Of a stretch of 64,000 bases of DNA, positions 21,158-33,283 are shown piece by piece. The position numbers were made by a program, and so were the translations under genes. The first letter of the stretch is position 1, and each line of letters opens with the position of its first letter. A model generated the notes under the pieces. That model was not told the origin of the DNA. It made no database searches and worked only from the letters and a program-made list of their open reading frames with translations. Source of the DNA: Seminavis robusta (lineage: Eukaryota; Bacillariophyta; Bacillariophyceae; Naviculales; Naviculaceae); the NCBI GenBank assembly GCA_903772945.1, contig CAICTM010000061.1, positions 1 to 64,000 on the forward strand. The letters run 5' to 3'.

Positions 21158-22378
21158 ATGATGCAAAGTTCCGACGACATTGAAGCTCAGGCCGAGTCCA
21201 ATCAAGAAGTGACCCATGCAATGGTGGAACCCACACAGACGCACACGACCATGGATGATCCCGACACGGCGGCTGCCATTCATTCCATGGCCAAACAACG
21301 CAAAAGTCTCAAGGATCGACTGTTGCGCAAAGACAGCAATGCTTCATCGCACAAACCTTCTACACCAACTACAACAGCCCCGTCGATTCACATTCCTCCT
21401 GCCACCAAGGCTCCCAAAGAAACCTTGAAAGCTGTCTACGCCGCCGGCAAATACAAGGCGGGCTTGACGTGGAATGTCTTGGCCGTGCAATCCTTCATGG
21501 CCGGTGTCTACATTGCTTCCGCGGGACATTTGTACTTGGCCGTTGGGGGTGGTGTCTTGGGCGCGGCCCTCTTTCCGTTTGGACTCATTGCCGTCATTTT
21601 GACCAGTGCCGAACTCTTTACGGGAGATGCCCTCATTTTTGTCGCCAGTGTGTTGGGTAGACAAGTGCCCTTTTCCCGACTGGTTCGCAATTGGACCGTC
21701 GCCTGGTGTTCCAATTTTGTGGGATGTCTGACGTGGGCCTATTTTCTCTCGTATTTGAGTGATGCCTTGGTCGATTCGCACGCCAATGAATTGGCCATTC
21801 AAGTGGCCGAGAAAAAGGCACTCAACAGCATGGGCAGTATTTTCCTCAAAGCCATTGGCGCAAATTTCATGGTCTGTGTCGCCGTCTGGCAAGGCACGTG
21901 TGCCGAAGAAGTCGCCGGCAAAGTACTGGCATTGTGGTTCCCCACGGCTGCCTTTGTCATGATGGGATTTGATCACGTCGTGGCCAATATGTACTTGATT
22001 CCCGTCGGAATGATGCTTGGGGCGGATGTTTCGTTTGGACGCATGGTGGCGGCACTCGCCATGGCCACGCTGGGAAATGCCATTGGAGGAGGCATCTTTG
22101 TCGGAGGCATTTACTGGTATGTCTTTGACAGCATGGCCAGTTTTGGAGGACTCACGGCACGCATTCGACAGAATATGCGTCATGTCACGCGATTGCAACA
22201 TCAGCAAGGAGGATCCTTCGTGGCAGGCAATTCGTCTTTTCGTACCGGAGGATGGGGACATCATCACCATCAACAACAACAGCATCATGCTGAAAACAAC
22301 AGCACCAAGGCGGCACCACCACCTCCACCCCCGGCAAAGCAACCATCGTCTCGATTTGGTTCCGAGTGCGATGCGTAA
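21158..22378 (+). CDS. Formate/nitrite transporter family protein
   Basis: Single exon, 406 residues from ATG 21,158 (an ATG pair in context AACCATGATG). The family forms pentameric channels for small monovalent anions. The core begins near residue 92 with KYKAGLTWNVLAVQSFMAG; next come GAALFPFGLIAVILTSAELF, matching the family's second-helix signature, and GFDHVVANMYLIPVGMMLGA, matching the G-F-E/D-H-x-x-A-N-M signature. I count six membrane segments. The N-terminus is a hydrophilic Thr/Pro-rich tail of about 90 residues with no clear plastid bipartite signal. The C-terminus has a His/Gln-rich run (GHHHHQQQQHH) and polyproline. Algal members include plastid nitrite transporters of the NAR1 type, so nitrite is the likeliest substrate, but this is inference. 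A plasma- or inner-membrane site is left open. Confidence 0.9.
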   Translation: MMQSSDDIEAQAESNQEVTHAMVEPTQTHTTMDDPDTAAAIHSMAKQRKSLKDRLLRKDSNASSHKPSTPTTTAPSIHIPPATKAPKETLKAVYAAGKYKAGLTWNVLAVQSFMAGVYIASAGHLYLAVGGGVLGAALFPFGLIAVILTSAELFTGDALIFVASVLGRQVPFSRLVRNWTVAWCSNFVGCLTWAYFLSYLSDALVDSHANELAIQVAEKKALNSMGSIFLKAIGANFMVCVAVWQGTCAEEVAGKVLALWFPTAAFVMMGFDHVVANMYLIPVGMMLGADVSFGRMVAALAMATLGNAIGGGIFVGGIYWYVFDSMASFGGLTARIRQNMRHVTRLQHQQGGSFVAGNSSFRTGGWGHHHHQQQQHHAENNSTKAAPPPPPPAKQPSSRFGSECDA

Positions 22379-22589
22379 TGGGCTTTCGAGCCTTTCCTCG
22401 ACTACGCGATGAGCGGAATCCCCGTCCTGTCGTTGCTTCGTCTGGTCGTTCCATCTCGAAGCGCTCCTCAAGACGATGAACTCCCCGTCCCGCACGTGCC
22501 AAACTTAACGAAAGCACCAAACCACAATAACAACCCCCTTCACGAACAAGCGAAACCAACTTGCGATACAACGGTACGGTACACTGCAT

Positions 22590-22595
22590 AATAAA
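22590..22595 (+). terminator. Polyadenylation-type signal of the transporter
   Basis: AATAAA lies 212 bases after the transporter stop. From there to 23,358 I see no gene; convergent 3' regions of the transporter and the first RND gene probably share this space. Confidence 0.4.
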
Positions 22596-23358
22596 TACAT
22601 TTAGACTCCACGTTTGCTTCAAAAAGACAGACAACTAGATGTATCATAATTCCGTGCTTCTAGGAAAGCTGCGGCAAGAGAATCGATCGATGAAGCACAC
22701 GATCACTTTGATGCTTCTACCTTTGCTTACCGTCGATTGAGATTCCATGGCTGGTTCTTCGCTCCGCGTTGCTTGGGTCAAGATGGCCCCTTTCTGAACC
22801 AACGGACCGACCATGCATGCACGGTGCCATGAATGGCTACCGGTGTCAAATCGAGCATCGTGCCTCTCTTCGTCCTCGATCGATTTTCGCCACATCTTGT
22901 CTCTCGGATCCGGGGACGACCTGCTATAGGGTCTCGAGCGATGCATGAACCGACACGCTGCTAACTATACGACACAGTTCGAAGCACTAGTAGAAAAACT
23001 CAAAATTCCCGTACGTGGCATCCAAAACTGTCCCTCGATCATGCTACGGTTTGAAGGGAGCCTACCAGCAGTATAGTACGGTGAAAGGAAGGATGTATTA
23101 GTGGGCCAAGCTTAGGGCGATAAGCTATACGGTAGGCCTCTTACTCTACGTAACTGCGCAGTGCAGTTGACCGTGGAGGACCCGGGAGGATGGAGAGAGA
23201 AGTGGAGAACGGGCCTATACTAAAGGGAAGCTGCCATGGCTGTGAGTCCACATTTTTTGGCATGGTCGTATTTTGATACGCTTGCATGCCTCGAAGAAAT
23301 AGCACTGGCTTTGCATGGGTCGACACTGGAGACGGAGGCCTGAGGCACTTGGTAGTAG

Positions 23359-26300
23359 CTAGACACTATACTCAGTTCTAGATGAAGCATCGAGCCAAAC
23401 CTGAGGAGTGGCGATGTATGGTGCTTCAAGGAATGATGAAGAAGCCAACATGCCGCCTTCAGTGTCGCCATCGTCGTCTTCCTCCGAAGAGTCGTCATCA
23501 GAAGTGAATGCACACGACCGAGTTTCGCCGCTTCCACCACTCTCATGGAAGTAGCGGGTCCTTCGGAAGTCTGGCTTGCCTTTTGTGAGAAGCACGGCAT
23601 CATGCGGGAGTGATGAATCTTCTGTGGGGGGCTGCTCCAGTGTAGCATCCATCAAATCACCTTCTGTTGTATCCGTATCTTTGTGTCCTGGCTTGATACA
23701 TACTGTCGGTCCCACATAAGATAGAATCACTGGCAATAGTACCAAACCATGTGCCACACCCAAGGAAACCATGAGAAGGAACATGACAAAGACAGTCTGA
23801 ATGATTCCACTGCTACTGAATGCCAATGGAATGACACCCAAACAGGTAGACAGACCACCCACCAAGATTGAAGATCCCATGGTTCGCAGTGTATCCTTGA
23901 CCTTTTCCTCACGTGTGGACTTTGTGGACTCATAATAACAGAGGAGCATGTGCTGCAAACATGACAAGGTGAGAAAATGTGATCCTCAGAGCATTTGGGC
24001 CAGGTTACATCAAGGAAGGAAGCACATACCATGGTGAAGTCAACCAAGAGGCCCACAGAAATCACCAGGCAAAGGTAGGTAAGGGGGTTGATGTAGAGCC
24101 CAATAAACTGCAGCATCCCCAATAAGTCAATGTAGAGGATACACATTACAGGGAGTACAAAGAGTGCTGCTGACCAGTGAGGGATAAAGATGAAGGCAAG
24201 CACAGTAACTGCCACAATTCCTGCAAAGAGAGAGTTATTTGGAAGGTTGTGAGTCAAGCTCTGGCATGGCAAAGTGAGAGTTTCATACAAATCAAGAAGC
24301 TCACCTGAAACTGTAGTAAGTATAAGCTCGTGCACCACAACAGTGTAGAATTCCCAGATGAAATAGATGTTGAAAAAGGAGAAAAACTTGAATCGGTCTT
24401 CGCCTTGATTGATGGGCTGTGCCTCTGAAACTTGTTGTTGGTCAGCATAAAAAAAGCTCTGCTCTTGAACCACTTCCAAGTCAACATAATTTACACTTAT
24501 CCAACATGAGGAGGCAACAATTTCTCCATCCTCATTTTGCACGATACTATTCCCATATGCTTGATTGATTTCTGGAAAACTCAGCAGGAAATTTAGTTTC
24601 TCTGTGAATGTCAGAGTGCTGTTTTCGCCAAGTATGGATGAGTACCCTTCCAAGGCCGGGTTGTCTCCATTCATCAGCTTTTGAAAGTCTGTGATCCAGC
24701 AGAGTTCTGGTGTAGCTTGAACTTGAGGAAGAGCAGCTAAATTGTTGATGTAATCAATCATTTGCTGTTGAACTTGGGGGTCAGACTGGTTGACATCCCT
24801 AAAGTATGCCAAGACTTGCAGCTTGCGGTTGGTATACAAATCTGAGGCATCCAAGAAGTCGGCAGCATAGGACACTTCAGGCAAGAAGTCGGATGGTTTG
24901 AACTCTTGTTGGAGCAGAGTTGTGCTGTAAAGGCATACACCCGCCAAGGCGGTAAACACAACCAGGACAACTGCTTTGGTGAAAGGATGAAGTAAATGAC
25001 TGCTGTACCATTCCATTATTTGGTCAACAAGAGGTCCTTTGGTGGGGGCTGCTTTCCCTGAGACCTCCTTCTCCATCTCATCATTGTCTTCAACTTCTAT
25101 GCTGTTGCGTCTTTTTGCGCTGAAGCAGACACAGCAGTCTCTTCGATTGGCAGTGATTCGCTGTTCATCCAAAACAAGAATGGCAACAAAGAAGGATATT
25201 TGATAGAGGAAATCAATGCAGATGGTGGGAAAGGCTAAGCAACAAATAGTGCATGTGAGTTTTGTAACAGGTACGATACACCTTCCTCTGGCTTCCTGCC
25301 TGGAGCAAACCTTACCATAAAGACATATCCATTGAATGATAGGGATTTTTGATGTTGCTGCCCCCAATACAAATGCCACAGTGGTTGTGATGGTTGTCAT
25401 GGAAATGCTTGTTCCTACTTCTTCCATGGTTTCTCGGATTCGTTCAACAGGATCTTTGGCAGGATCCGTTCTGAGGTATGCTCCCACAATGATGAAAGTG
25501 TCGTCAAGGCCTATGCCAAAAATGGCAAACGGGAGGATGGATGTCATACTAGTGAAAGGCAACCCAATGCAAAAGACAAGTCCAAAACCACTCATGATAG
25601 ATAGCAGAATCGTGACAACAGATCCAATGCCAATCAACGCCCTCGACTGGATGATGTCTCTGTGGCAGAACACCATGCATGTGAATGCTGCCATGATGGC
25701 AAACACACAAGGAATCAAAGGCATGTCATCTGCAATAGCTTGGGTTATTTCATCAGCAACTGATCGACCAGTGTAGATCTCGAGACGGTAGGGCTGGTCT
25801 TCTCCTTGAGCTGCCCAAGCAGCTTTGATGGGTTTCATCAGATTGATCATTTCCAGCTCAAACTCTTGGCTTTCCCCATTGGACCAGTCTGGGATTTCAA
25901 TGATACTGACTAAGGATTGAGCAAATGTGATCAGGGTGCGGTTATTCCCATCTTCACTGATGAAGGCCTCTCGCCGCAAATTTCCAATGAAAAGGCTATG
26001 TGGAAAAGGGGTTCCATCTGCAGCATCTTGGGATAAAGTTTGCATTACCATCTCATCAGATCCCTGAGTTTGCTCTTCAAACAAGGTTGCATTGTGGTCC
26101 CAAAATCTGGTGAGACCAGGGATGCTGCAGCCATCGTCGCCGTCACTGCCTGCACAGATGGTATCGTAACCACTAATGTCTTGTACCATGTCTGTGACTT
26201 GGAAAACCCGTCTCATAGCTTCATAAGTCATGATGTTCTGCCCATCAGCATGTAGAAGCAAGATGAGTGGTCGCTGAGAGACAGGAAAGGTGTCCTCAAC

Positions 26301-26621
26301 CCATTGGAAGTGCTCTTGGGGAAGACAGTTGACAGGGGCAAAGATATGCTCATCACCAGGGTTCAAGTTGAAATTTGTAAACAAACCTGTGGTGATCAAT
26401 GTGATCGACAACAGGGAGATGAGGCCTATGCATCGTTTTGGGTTGCGTGCAGATATTAGACTAAGTGCTACAACAGACTTGGTGATGGTCAAGTGCAGGA
26501 GCTGTGTTACTCGTTTCCAGCCATAGACACAGTTGCTGATATAACCTGTCGATTCATACTTGGTAGTGGTGGGAGTCATCATTGGAGGCTTAGGTATCTG
26601 TACCAGGGTCTTTGCTTGCAT
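23359..26621 (-). CDS. Patched/SSD-like RND permease, paralogue 1
   Basis: Exons on the minus strand: 26621-25316, 25234-24305, 24220-24030, 23952-23359; total 3,021 bases, 1,006 residues. The family (Patched, Dispatched, NPC1, bacterial RND pumps) moves lipids or small molecules using a cation gradient. Layout: short cytosolic N-terminus, first helix near residue 60-80, a large lumenal loop with several Cys and N-x-T sites, then helices 2-6 (sterol-sensing-like) with GIGLDDTFIIVGAYLRTDP, the conserved Asp pair of helix 4. A second half follows with SVGLLVDF, then HMLLCYYESTKSTREE and a final helix group. The tail is acidic and Ser-rich (DDDSSEEDDDGD). Only the intron after the CLY codons is shared with its three paralogues; two others are unique to this gene. 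Substrate and membrane are unknown. Confidence 0.85.
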
Positions 26622-28342
26622 TGTTTTTTGTAGTCAAAAATTAATGAACTTGATCTCGAGGTAGTCATACGGAGCCAAAACGCAACAGAAGGGAGGTTGA
26701 GTCACTACGCTGGTCACTGCGGAAGCTAATCCTGCCAATATTTACCTACGGTCCTGCGAAAAGCCATGAGAGCTCGATCCAGTGGCCATTCTGGAGCCCC
26801 AGGTGGGTTTGAAAACTAAACTCGAGCTGTTCGTAACAGCGAAATTGACGTTTTCCACGAGCAATTCTTGGTTTTGGTATTTTGGGTGTTTTCGGGATTT
26901 CAGCAATGTCACAACAAAAAAGGCTTTATTAGTCTAACTTACAACAAAATTGGGAGCAAAAGAGAATTTCACGGATTTAAGCACGACTCGTTGTTCTGTA
27001 CGGCTCCTGCAGGACGAGGTTCTCTCGCGGTTGAAACTTGGCTGGGTTTGTTTTTTGCGGGTCCGACCGGTACCAGTCTGTCGGTGAAATTTACTTTGGG
27101 TAACTGTTCCAGCAGGATGCCTGTGGATGATCCATGACGATAGTTTTATGCATACAAGTAAGTGTGATGATGTGAACGACATTCAGGATATAAAGGATTT
27201 TGTCTTTGAAGTGTCATTCAACTTGCGAATCAAGCGGAAGAACTCTGCCTGTTAATCTTGCATTACTCCGAAAACTCCGAGAAACAGAGCTGAACAGTAA
27301 CACCGGCAGCCGGCAGTCAACTTGTGGGTTGCGCGCTGGAGCCACTGCTTCCAATAAACTTGACCCACTCTAGCATTTTCTTCGGTGCTCGGTTGGAGCT
27401 AGTTTCTGCGGTCAATCCAATAGGCGCCAACATGCTCCTCCCAAAGCCACGGGGCCATTAGCATGGATAACTCGCGAGCCTACGGACCCGAGTGAATGAT
27501 GGACGTGGTGGGGCTCCAGCTCCGAAGAAACAAGCTATTCTCGGAGAGAAAAGGAGAAAGGAGTACCGCAGCCACCTATTGCAAGGTCCGACTCGTCTCA
27601 AGCCCAATCAATCGTCAGGTCCAGCCACAAATTCTCAGAGACCTGGGAATGTTAAGTCCAAGTAGTCGGTTCCGTCTCAGACATGGACAATGTAGCTATC
27701 TTGCTTGCTGACATACACAGCAAGCATACGAAACCAAAGTAAAGTTCTATCCAATGCGAAAGTAGTTTGGTACTAGAGTAGATGCCATCTCCGCCTTTGC
27801 CTCGCCCGATAATGTTGGTTGGAGGGTTATCTGCGGGACTTGTCAGTCCTGCAGTACTGTGCCTGAATGAAACGAGTGACAGTCTGAGTCACGATATCTA
27901 TGGAAGCGTGGAAGCCGACAGGGTCTGGCTTAGGAAAAGAAAGGCGAATTCAGGACAAGCTAGCTATAGTCTTGTACCGGTAGTTGGACGCCCACGGATC
28001 GGTTTGCCCCATGCACCTCAGCCAAATCTCGCAAATTGGGAAAAGATCGATTCACATTCAAAACCGTTGCTTGGACCAAGACCAGAAGAGTCTACGGGAT
28101 TTCTTGCATAAATCCCTATCTTTTCACGCCTTAACGGCTCCTGAAGCAAAAATTGCTGGCAAGCGGAACGGTCCGGCACTGGTCTTCAGATTCCGAACCA
28201 AATTCTGAAAAGAGAAAGCAATGACAGAAAATATTTGTCTCCGAAATTCAGCCAGCCCACAAATAGTACCTTGCAGAACGTCTGCTACAGTCACTTGACG
28301 CTTGCTTTCCAGCCAGCCAAGAACGCCAAGAACAAAAAGACC
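26622..28342. other. Intergenic region between divergent RND genes 1 and 2
   Basis: The 5' ends of both genes face this 1.7 kb, so it should hold both promoters. No TATA box or shared motif stands out. A 109-codon plus frame at 27,782-28,111 has no family features and is not called. Confidence 0.4.
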
Positions 28343-31300
28343 ATGTCGGCGGAAGCACAGGAAGCAATGTCTTCGTCGAGAACCGAGGATCGAGATGTCG
28401 ATGCAGAACCAGAAATGCACCTTTACAACAAAACGCCGTTGTCTTTCGATACCAGCACTGATAGTGACACTGGCGCGAGCGGTGCAATCAGCACCAGCAG
28501 CAAAGAAGAACTCACGTTTGTGTGGCCATGGTGGTCCAAGGTTACTGAGGCTCTTCGTGACACCAATCGAGAGTTTGTCTTGACTCTGTCACTGGCAGCA
28601 GCAAAAAATCCCATTCGATGCATTGTGAGTATCCTTGTTCTCTCCTTTGCTCTCATTGGCACTGGCACCATGACAAACTTTCACATTGAGGTTGATGAAG
28701 CCAAGATCTACACTCCTTCTCATGCCATTTCACGCCATCACAATCAATGGTACCTTGAAGAGTCTGGTCTAGGAGAAGCAGCAAGAAGCACCGTCTTGAT
28801 GATTCACAGCCACGGAAACAATGTACTGGGCATGGACACCATGAGCCGAGTCTTTGAAGCCTTGGACACTGTCACGACCACCACTGGATACCACCAAATC
28901 TGTGCTGATGGATCCTACTGGGACGACTACAAGGAGGAATTCACCTGCCAGGTTGTTTCTGCAACACGCTTTTGGTACCATGACGAAGAGCTATATGATA
29001 GCCAAGTGAAGAATGAAACTGAGCTTGTCCAGCAATTGTCAGCCCCAGAGTATCCTGGAGGAGTACCAACCGATGCAGAGTATGTCATGGGAAAGGTGCA
29101 GCGCAACATAAATGGCACAATTATCGATGTCCCAGCCTTTTTTGTCTACATCCTCCTCACAGACAAAGGAGAGCAGACAATGGAGTTTGAAAGTGCTGTG
29201 CTGGAAAGACTAGCCAACTTACAGGCACAATGGGATGATGATACATCGAATAGTCTCCGTCTGGACTATTTCACGGAAAGATCAGGAGCTGATGAGTTCC
29301 GCAGAGCTATTGATGCAGATGTATACCTTTTGCCAATTGTCTTCCTGGTCATGAGTGCATTCACATGCCTGGTCTTTATCCAAACCGATCTAGTACAATC
29401 CAGATGTCTCCTAGGATTGGGAAGTGTGCTGTCCATTCTCCTGTCGCTATTCACTGGCTTTGGTCTTCTGTTTGTTTGCGGAATCCCATTCACCAGCTTT
29501 ACACAGTTGCTTCCATTTGTGGTTTTTGGTGTTGGGTAAGCGAACGAAAAGATGTGTGATGTCGGATCCTGCCCTCTCTTCTGACCTTTGTGATTGCTTT
29601 GTTCCTTTAACTCTGTACAGTCTTGATGACACCTTCATTATCACTGGAGCCTACCTACGAACAGATACATCTATGGATACGGAAGAACGCATTCGGTCAG
29701 CCATGCTTGAGGCCGGACCGAGCATCACTGCCACAACATTAACAACGGCTTCTGCTTTTCTCCTGGGACTATCCTCCAGTGTTCCAGGTATCTTCTGGCT
29801 TTGTCTCTATGGTGAGGTTTCAAAGACTGAGTAAAGCAAGGTTGCAATAGAAACATCATCACTCACCTATTGTGCTCCTTTTAACTTTCCTACCTTAGCT
29901 TTCCCAACCATTATCATTCTATATCTCTACCAAATCACTTTCTTTGTGGCTATTCTGTCGTTGGACCAGAGGAGAATCAATGCCAACCGAGTGGATGTTA
30001 TCATTTGCTGTACGAGACAACCCAGACGGGGACAAGTCACAAAGCTTGACAAGGACAAGACAAAAGCAGAATATTCAGACCATGCCAAACACTTTGCTGA
30101 CAGAATCATGACTTGGTATGCCCATCGCCTGCTACAACCAGGGGCAAAGGCAATGGTAGTGATTCTGTTCTCTGCTCTCTTTGGCTATTGCACCTATCGG
30201 ACTACAATGCTGAAACAAGACATTGACATCAAAACTTTGTTTCCCAGTGATTCCTACATGATTCCTGCCATGGACGTCATGGACACTTTCCAGGAGAGGT
30301 CCTATGCCTTCCATATCTTTTTCAGAAATGAGGATCAAGGTGACCCCATGATACAGCAGCAAATGATATCCTTTGTTGAAGAGATACAGGCCCTCCCAGC
30401 CTTGGGGGCCCCACCCCCTCTTTGTTGGGTCCGTGACCTCCAGGCAATGCGAGAGACTGAGAACTTTGATGTCTTGAGGGCTTTGCCTTTTGAGGAGCAG
30501 ATCCAGTTTGCCATGAATATCCCTGCCTTCAAGGAAGCATATGGCAATGATATTGCCATTGACAGCAGCACTGGGAAGATCACAGCCTCGCGCTGTGTCA
30601 TCCTAGCAAGGAACTCCTATTTGATAGCGGAGGTTCAAAACACAATTGACTATCTGAATGGGCAAAGAGCAGTGACTGAGGCTCAAGCCATCAATCAAAA
30701 CAAGGCTGGAGGGGCAGAGTCATTCTTTACTTTTCAAAGCATCTATCTTGTTTGGGAGTTCTACAATGTTGCCATCAGCGAACTTATCATGACAACTGTG
30801 CTCAGTGTTGGTGTGGTGAGCTTGCTTTCCCTTATCTTCATCCCACATTGGACAGCTGCGTGCTTTATAGTTCCAATGGTCTCAGTTGTTTACATTGATT
30901 TGTTGGGTACGTCTACATTATCAACGGAACTTGAGTTCTGCTCCCATGGCCTCATTGTTTCTCATGTATTGGAATTTCTAATGTAGGTGTGATGGAGATG
31001 GCTGGCCTTGATATCAATGCAGTGACCTATGTCTGCCTGGTGATCTCTATTGGCCTGATTGTTGACTTTCTGCTGCATATCATGCTGCGATACATTGAGT
31101 CTACACGTGTGACTCGTGATGACAAGGTTAAGGAGACTCTGGAGACCATGGGCAGTTCCATTCTCTTGGGAGGAAATTCAACACTTCTTGGTATTCTGGC
31201 ACTTTCTTTCAGTACCAGTATGATTGGCCGAACAGTCTTCATCTCTCTCTGTTCAATGGTCATCCTTGCCATAGCTCATGGATTGATTCTCCTCCCAGTG

Positions 31301-31447
31301 CTGCTTTCTTTGATGGGACCCGTTGTATCCATTGAATGCATGCTGCCGACTAAGAAGACGCTGGAGGTTTCAGAACCAAGCAGTCGCCCTTCATCTTGTG
31401 CTTCTCTTGGTTCTTTGTCGGAGATCGTGACAGCTGTTGAAGTCTAA
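28343..31447 (+). CDS. Patched/SSD-like RND permease, paralogue 2
   Basis: Exons 28343-29535, 29621-29811, 29899-30906, 30987-31447; 2,853 bases, 950 residues. Start chosen at ATG 28,343 (MSAEAQEAMSSSRTEDRDVD); the frame is open earlier only from a TTG. First helix near 91-112, a lumenal loop containing STVLMIHSHGNNVLGMDTMS, then helices 2-6 with the Asp-pair motif GVGLDDTFIITGAYLRTD split by intron 1. The second half holds HIFFRNEDQGDP and SIGLIVDFLLHIMLRY, the helix-10 equivalent of the Asp motif. The end is Ser-rich. Exons 3-4 are nearly identical in bases to paralogue 3 over long tracts, while exon 1 starts and introns differ. It sits head-to-tail before paralogue 3, 1.8 kb apart. Lipid or sterol-type transport is a family-level inference only. 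Confidence 0.87.
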
Positions 31448-33283
31448 TGGCCATGACTTCATGCCATTTGTGATTTTGCTCGCTGGCGCAAGTGCTTTGT
31501 CCGATTCATGTTGGATGGCTTTACCCCCCGTCCCACGCCAGGCCAGCACACCCCAACGATCCCAGGTCTTTCCTCTTACTGACACTGAGATATCTGGCCA
31601 CATCTCCGCAAGGCGCTGCTTGTCTATTGAAGACAACGGGCAAGCTGAACGTCGACGAATGGATAAAGGTAGAGCAACGTTCGTTCTAGTAGCCAGACCG
31701 GAAAGAGGCGGATCTCCCGCATCCATGAATCCGCCACCTGCTTGGAACTTGGAACCACAAAGATCGAGCACATGTCCAACTAGCTACAAGGATCGAGCAC
31801 TAGCTTGTTAAGTTTGGTTGCAGAACTGAAGGAGAAGCAGAGCATGTAACTGTAGAAGAATAACGATCCTGCAGGAGCTTTGTAAACCACAGCCGTGCCT
31901 GTCTTATGGGTCCATCGTCGTTGGCCCCCTTTGGAGTTGCTTGTGTTCTTCTCGACCTATTCTAACGAGATGTATGGCTCAGTCCGCCTCAAAAACTAAA
32001 TTGTCTGAGCATCGTGTCTGCTCTTATGTGTTGAGGAGGAGGTGCTCATCCCAAACAGGGCACTGGGCTGCGATTTCTGTCAACGGAGCTTGTGGAAACC
32101 AAAGTGCACCCCCTCGAAGATGAGGATCCGAGCGATTTGTTCGGCTCGTTTACACGTTGGCTCCTGGTATGATGGAATTCGCGGATGGTCTGTTGCAACG
32201 CACCCGTCGCCAATGCCTTGCCTCATCACATGTATGTACACGATCGCTCCAACGTCTTCGGGAGCGACCTACCTAAGAAACTGACTGCATGTAGCTATTC
32301 CGAGACTTAACCTTGATCCTAGTGGCTCGACGACGACTGCAACGACGACGACTGCAACGACGACGGACCGTGCCAGAAGATCGAGTCTGCAGCCAAGCTG
32401 GCGATCATGGTTGGCTCCGCCCACGGCAACCACGGTTCCGTTGGAGCAAAGAGCAATGTGGACGTGAATCGTCATTGCTTCATGGCGGATCAGGTCAGAG
32501 GATGGCCGCCCGTTGGCTTGTAAATCGTACCGGAAAATGTTGATGCTCCTTCAGCTTCGGCACAAGCGTTCATGGCGAGGATAGTGACATTCATCCGATC
32601 TATTCACACGGGTAAGTCAGTTCCGTTGCAGCAAAGAGTCACTAGATTTGAACGATAAGTGCTTCCCGGAGGACCAGGTCAAGCGTACGTTCGCCCAACT
32701 TTGGGTGCTGGTGAAAATGACGGTTCTTCCCATGGCACAGAGCCTGGAAACGATGCACGGGAGACCCACGTAAGCGGCAAAAGACTCAATCGCGGCCTGG
32801 CTACCTGGTACCGTACTAGTAGCTACATCGTACGGTAGCTAAGTACTCAATGATTTGTAACCGGACCCGTAGGCGTATGCGCAACATGTTGCTTCCAACA
32901 AATACTAAATAGCTTCCAACCGGTGTTGACAGGTCACAGAGGTGCGAAAAAGATTTCAACGTGATTTCTTAAGCCCTGAGACAAAGCAATGCGGGCCGCC
33001 GTGGCTTTATCCAACAGCTTCGCTGTCGCTTTAAAACAAAACCCACGAATAAAACTGAAGGTTGCCGTAAATACTCCTCTGCGTAAGCTCCATTAGACAG
33101 AGACTTAACGACATACGTAACAATTCAAAATAATTCAGCGAACATCACACTCAAAGATTATGGCCCCTACCCACAAGAGCCAGGCCGTCACATTTCAAAA
33201 GCAATTCAAAACCGAAAGTGCTCATCAGCGAAGAGGGTCGCCAAACAAAGCAACACACCCACCAAGGATACCCAACCACCAAC
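31448..33283. other. Intergenic region between RND genes 2 and 3, with a CGA repeat
   Basis: No gene supported. A short tandem repeat at about 32,326-32,368 repeats CGACGACGACTGCAA about twice. Short frames here are unremarkable. The last few hundred bases should carry the promoter of paralogue 3. Confidence 0.4.

Noticed and set aside
21344-22495. 383-codon minus frame opposite the transporter gene
   Set aside because: The plus strand has clear family motifs; the minus frame has none and exists because of codon bias.
27782-28111. 109-codon plus frame before RND paralogue 2
   Set aside because: No recognisable domain, signal or membrane segment, and its location suits a promoter or leader.
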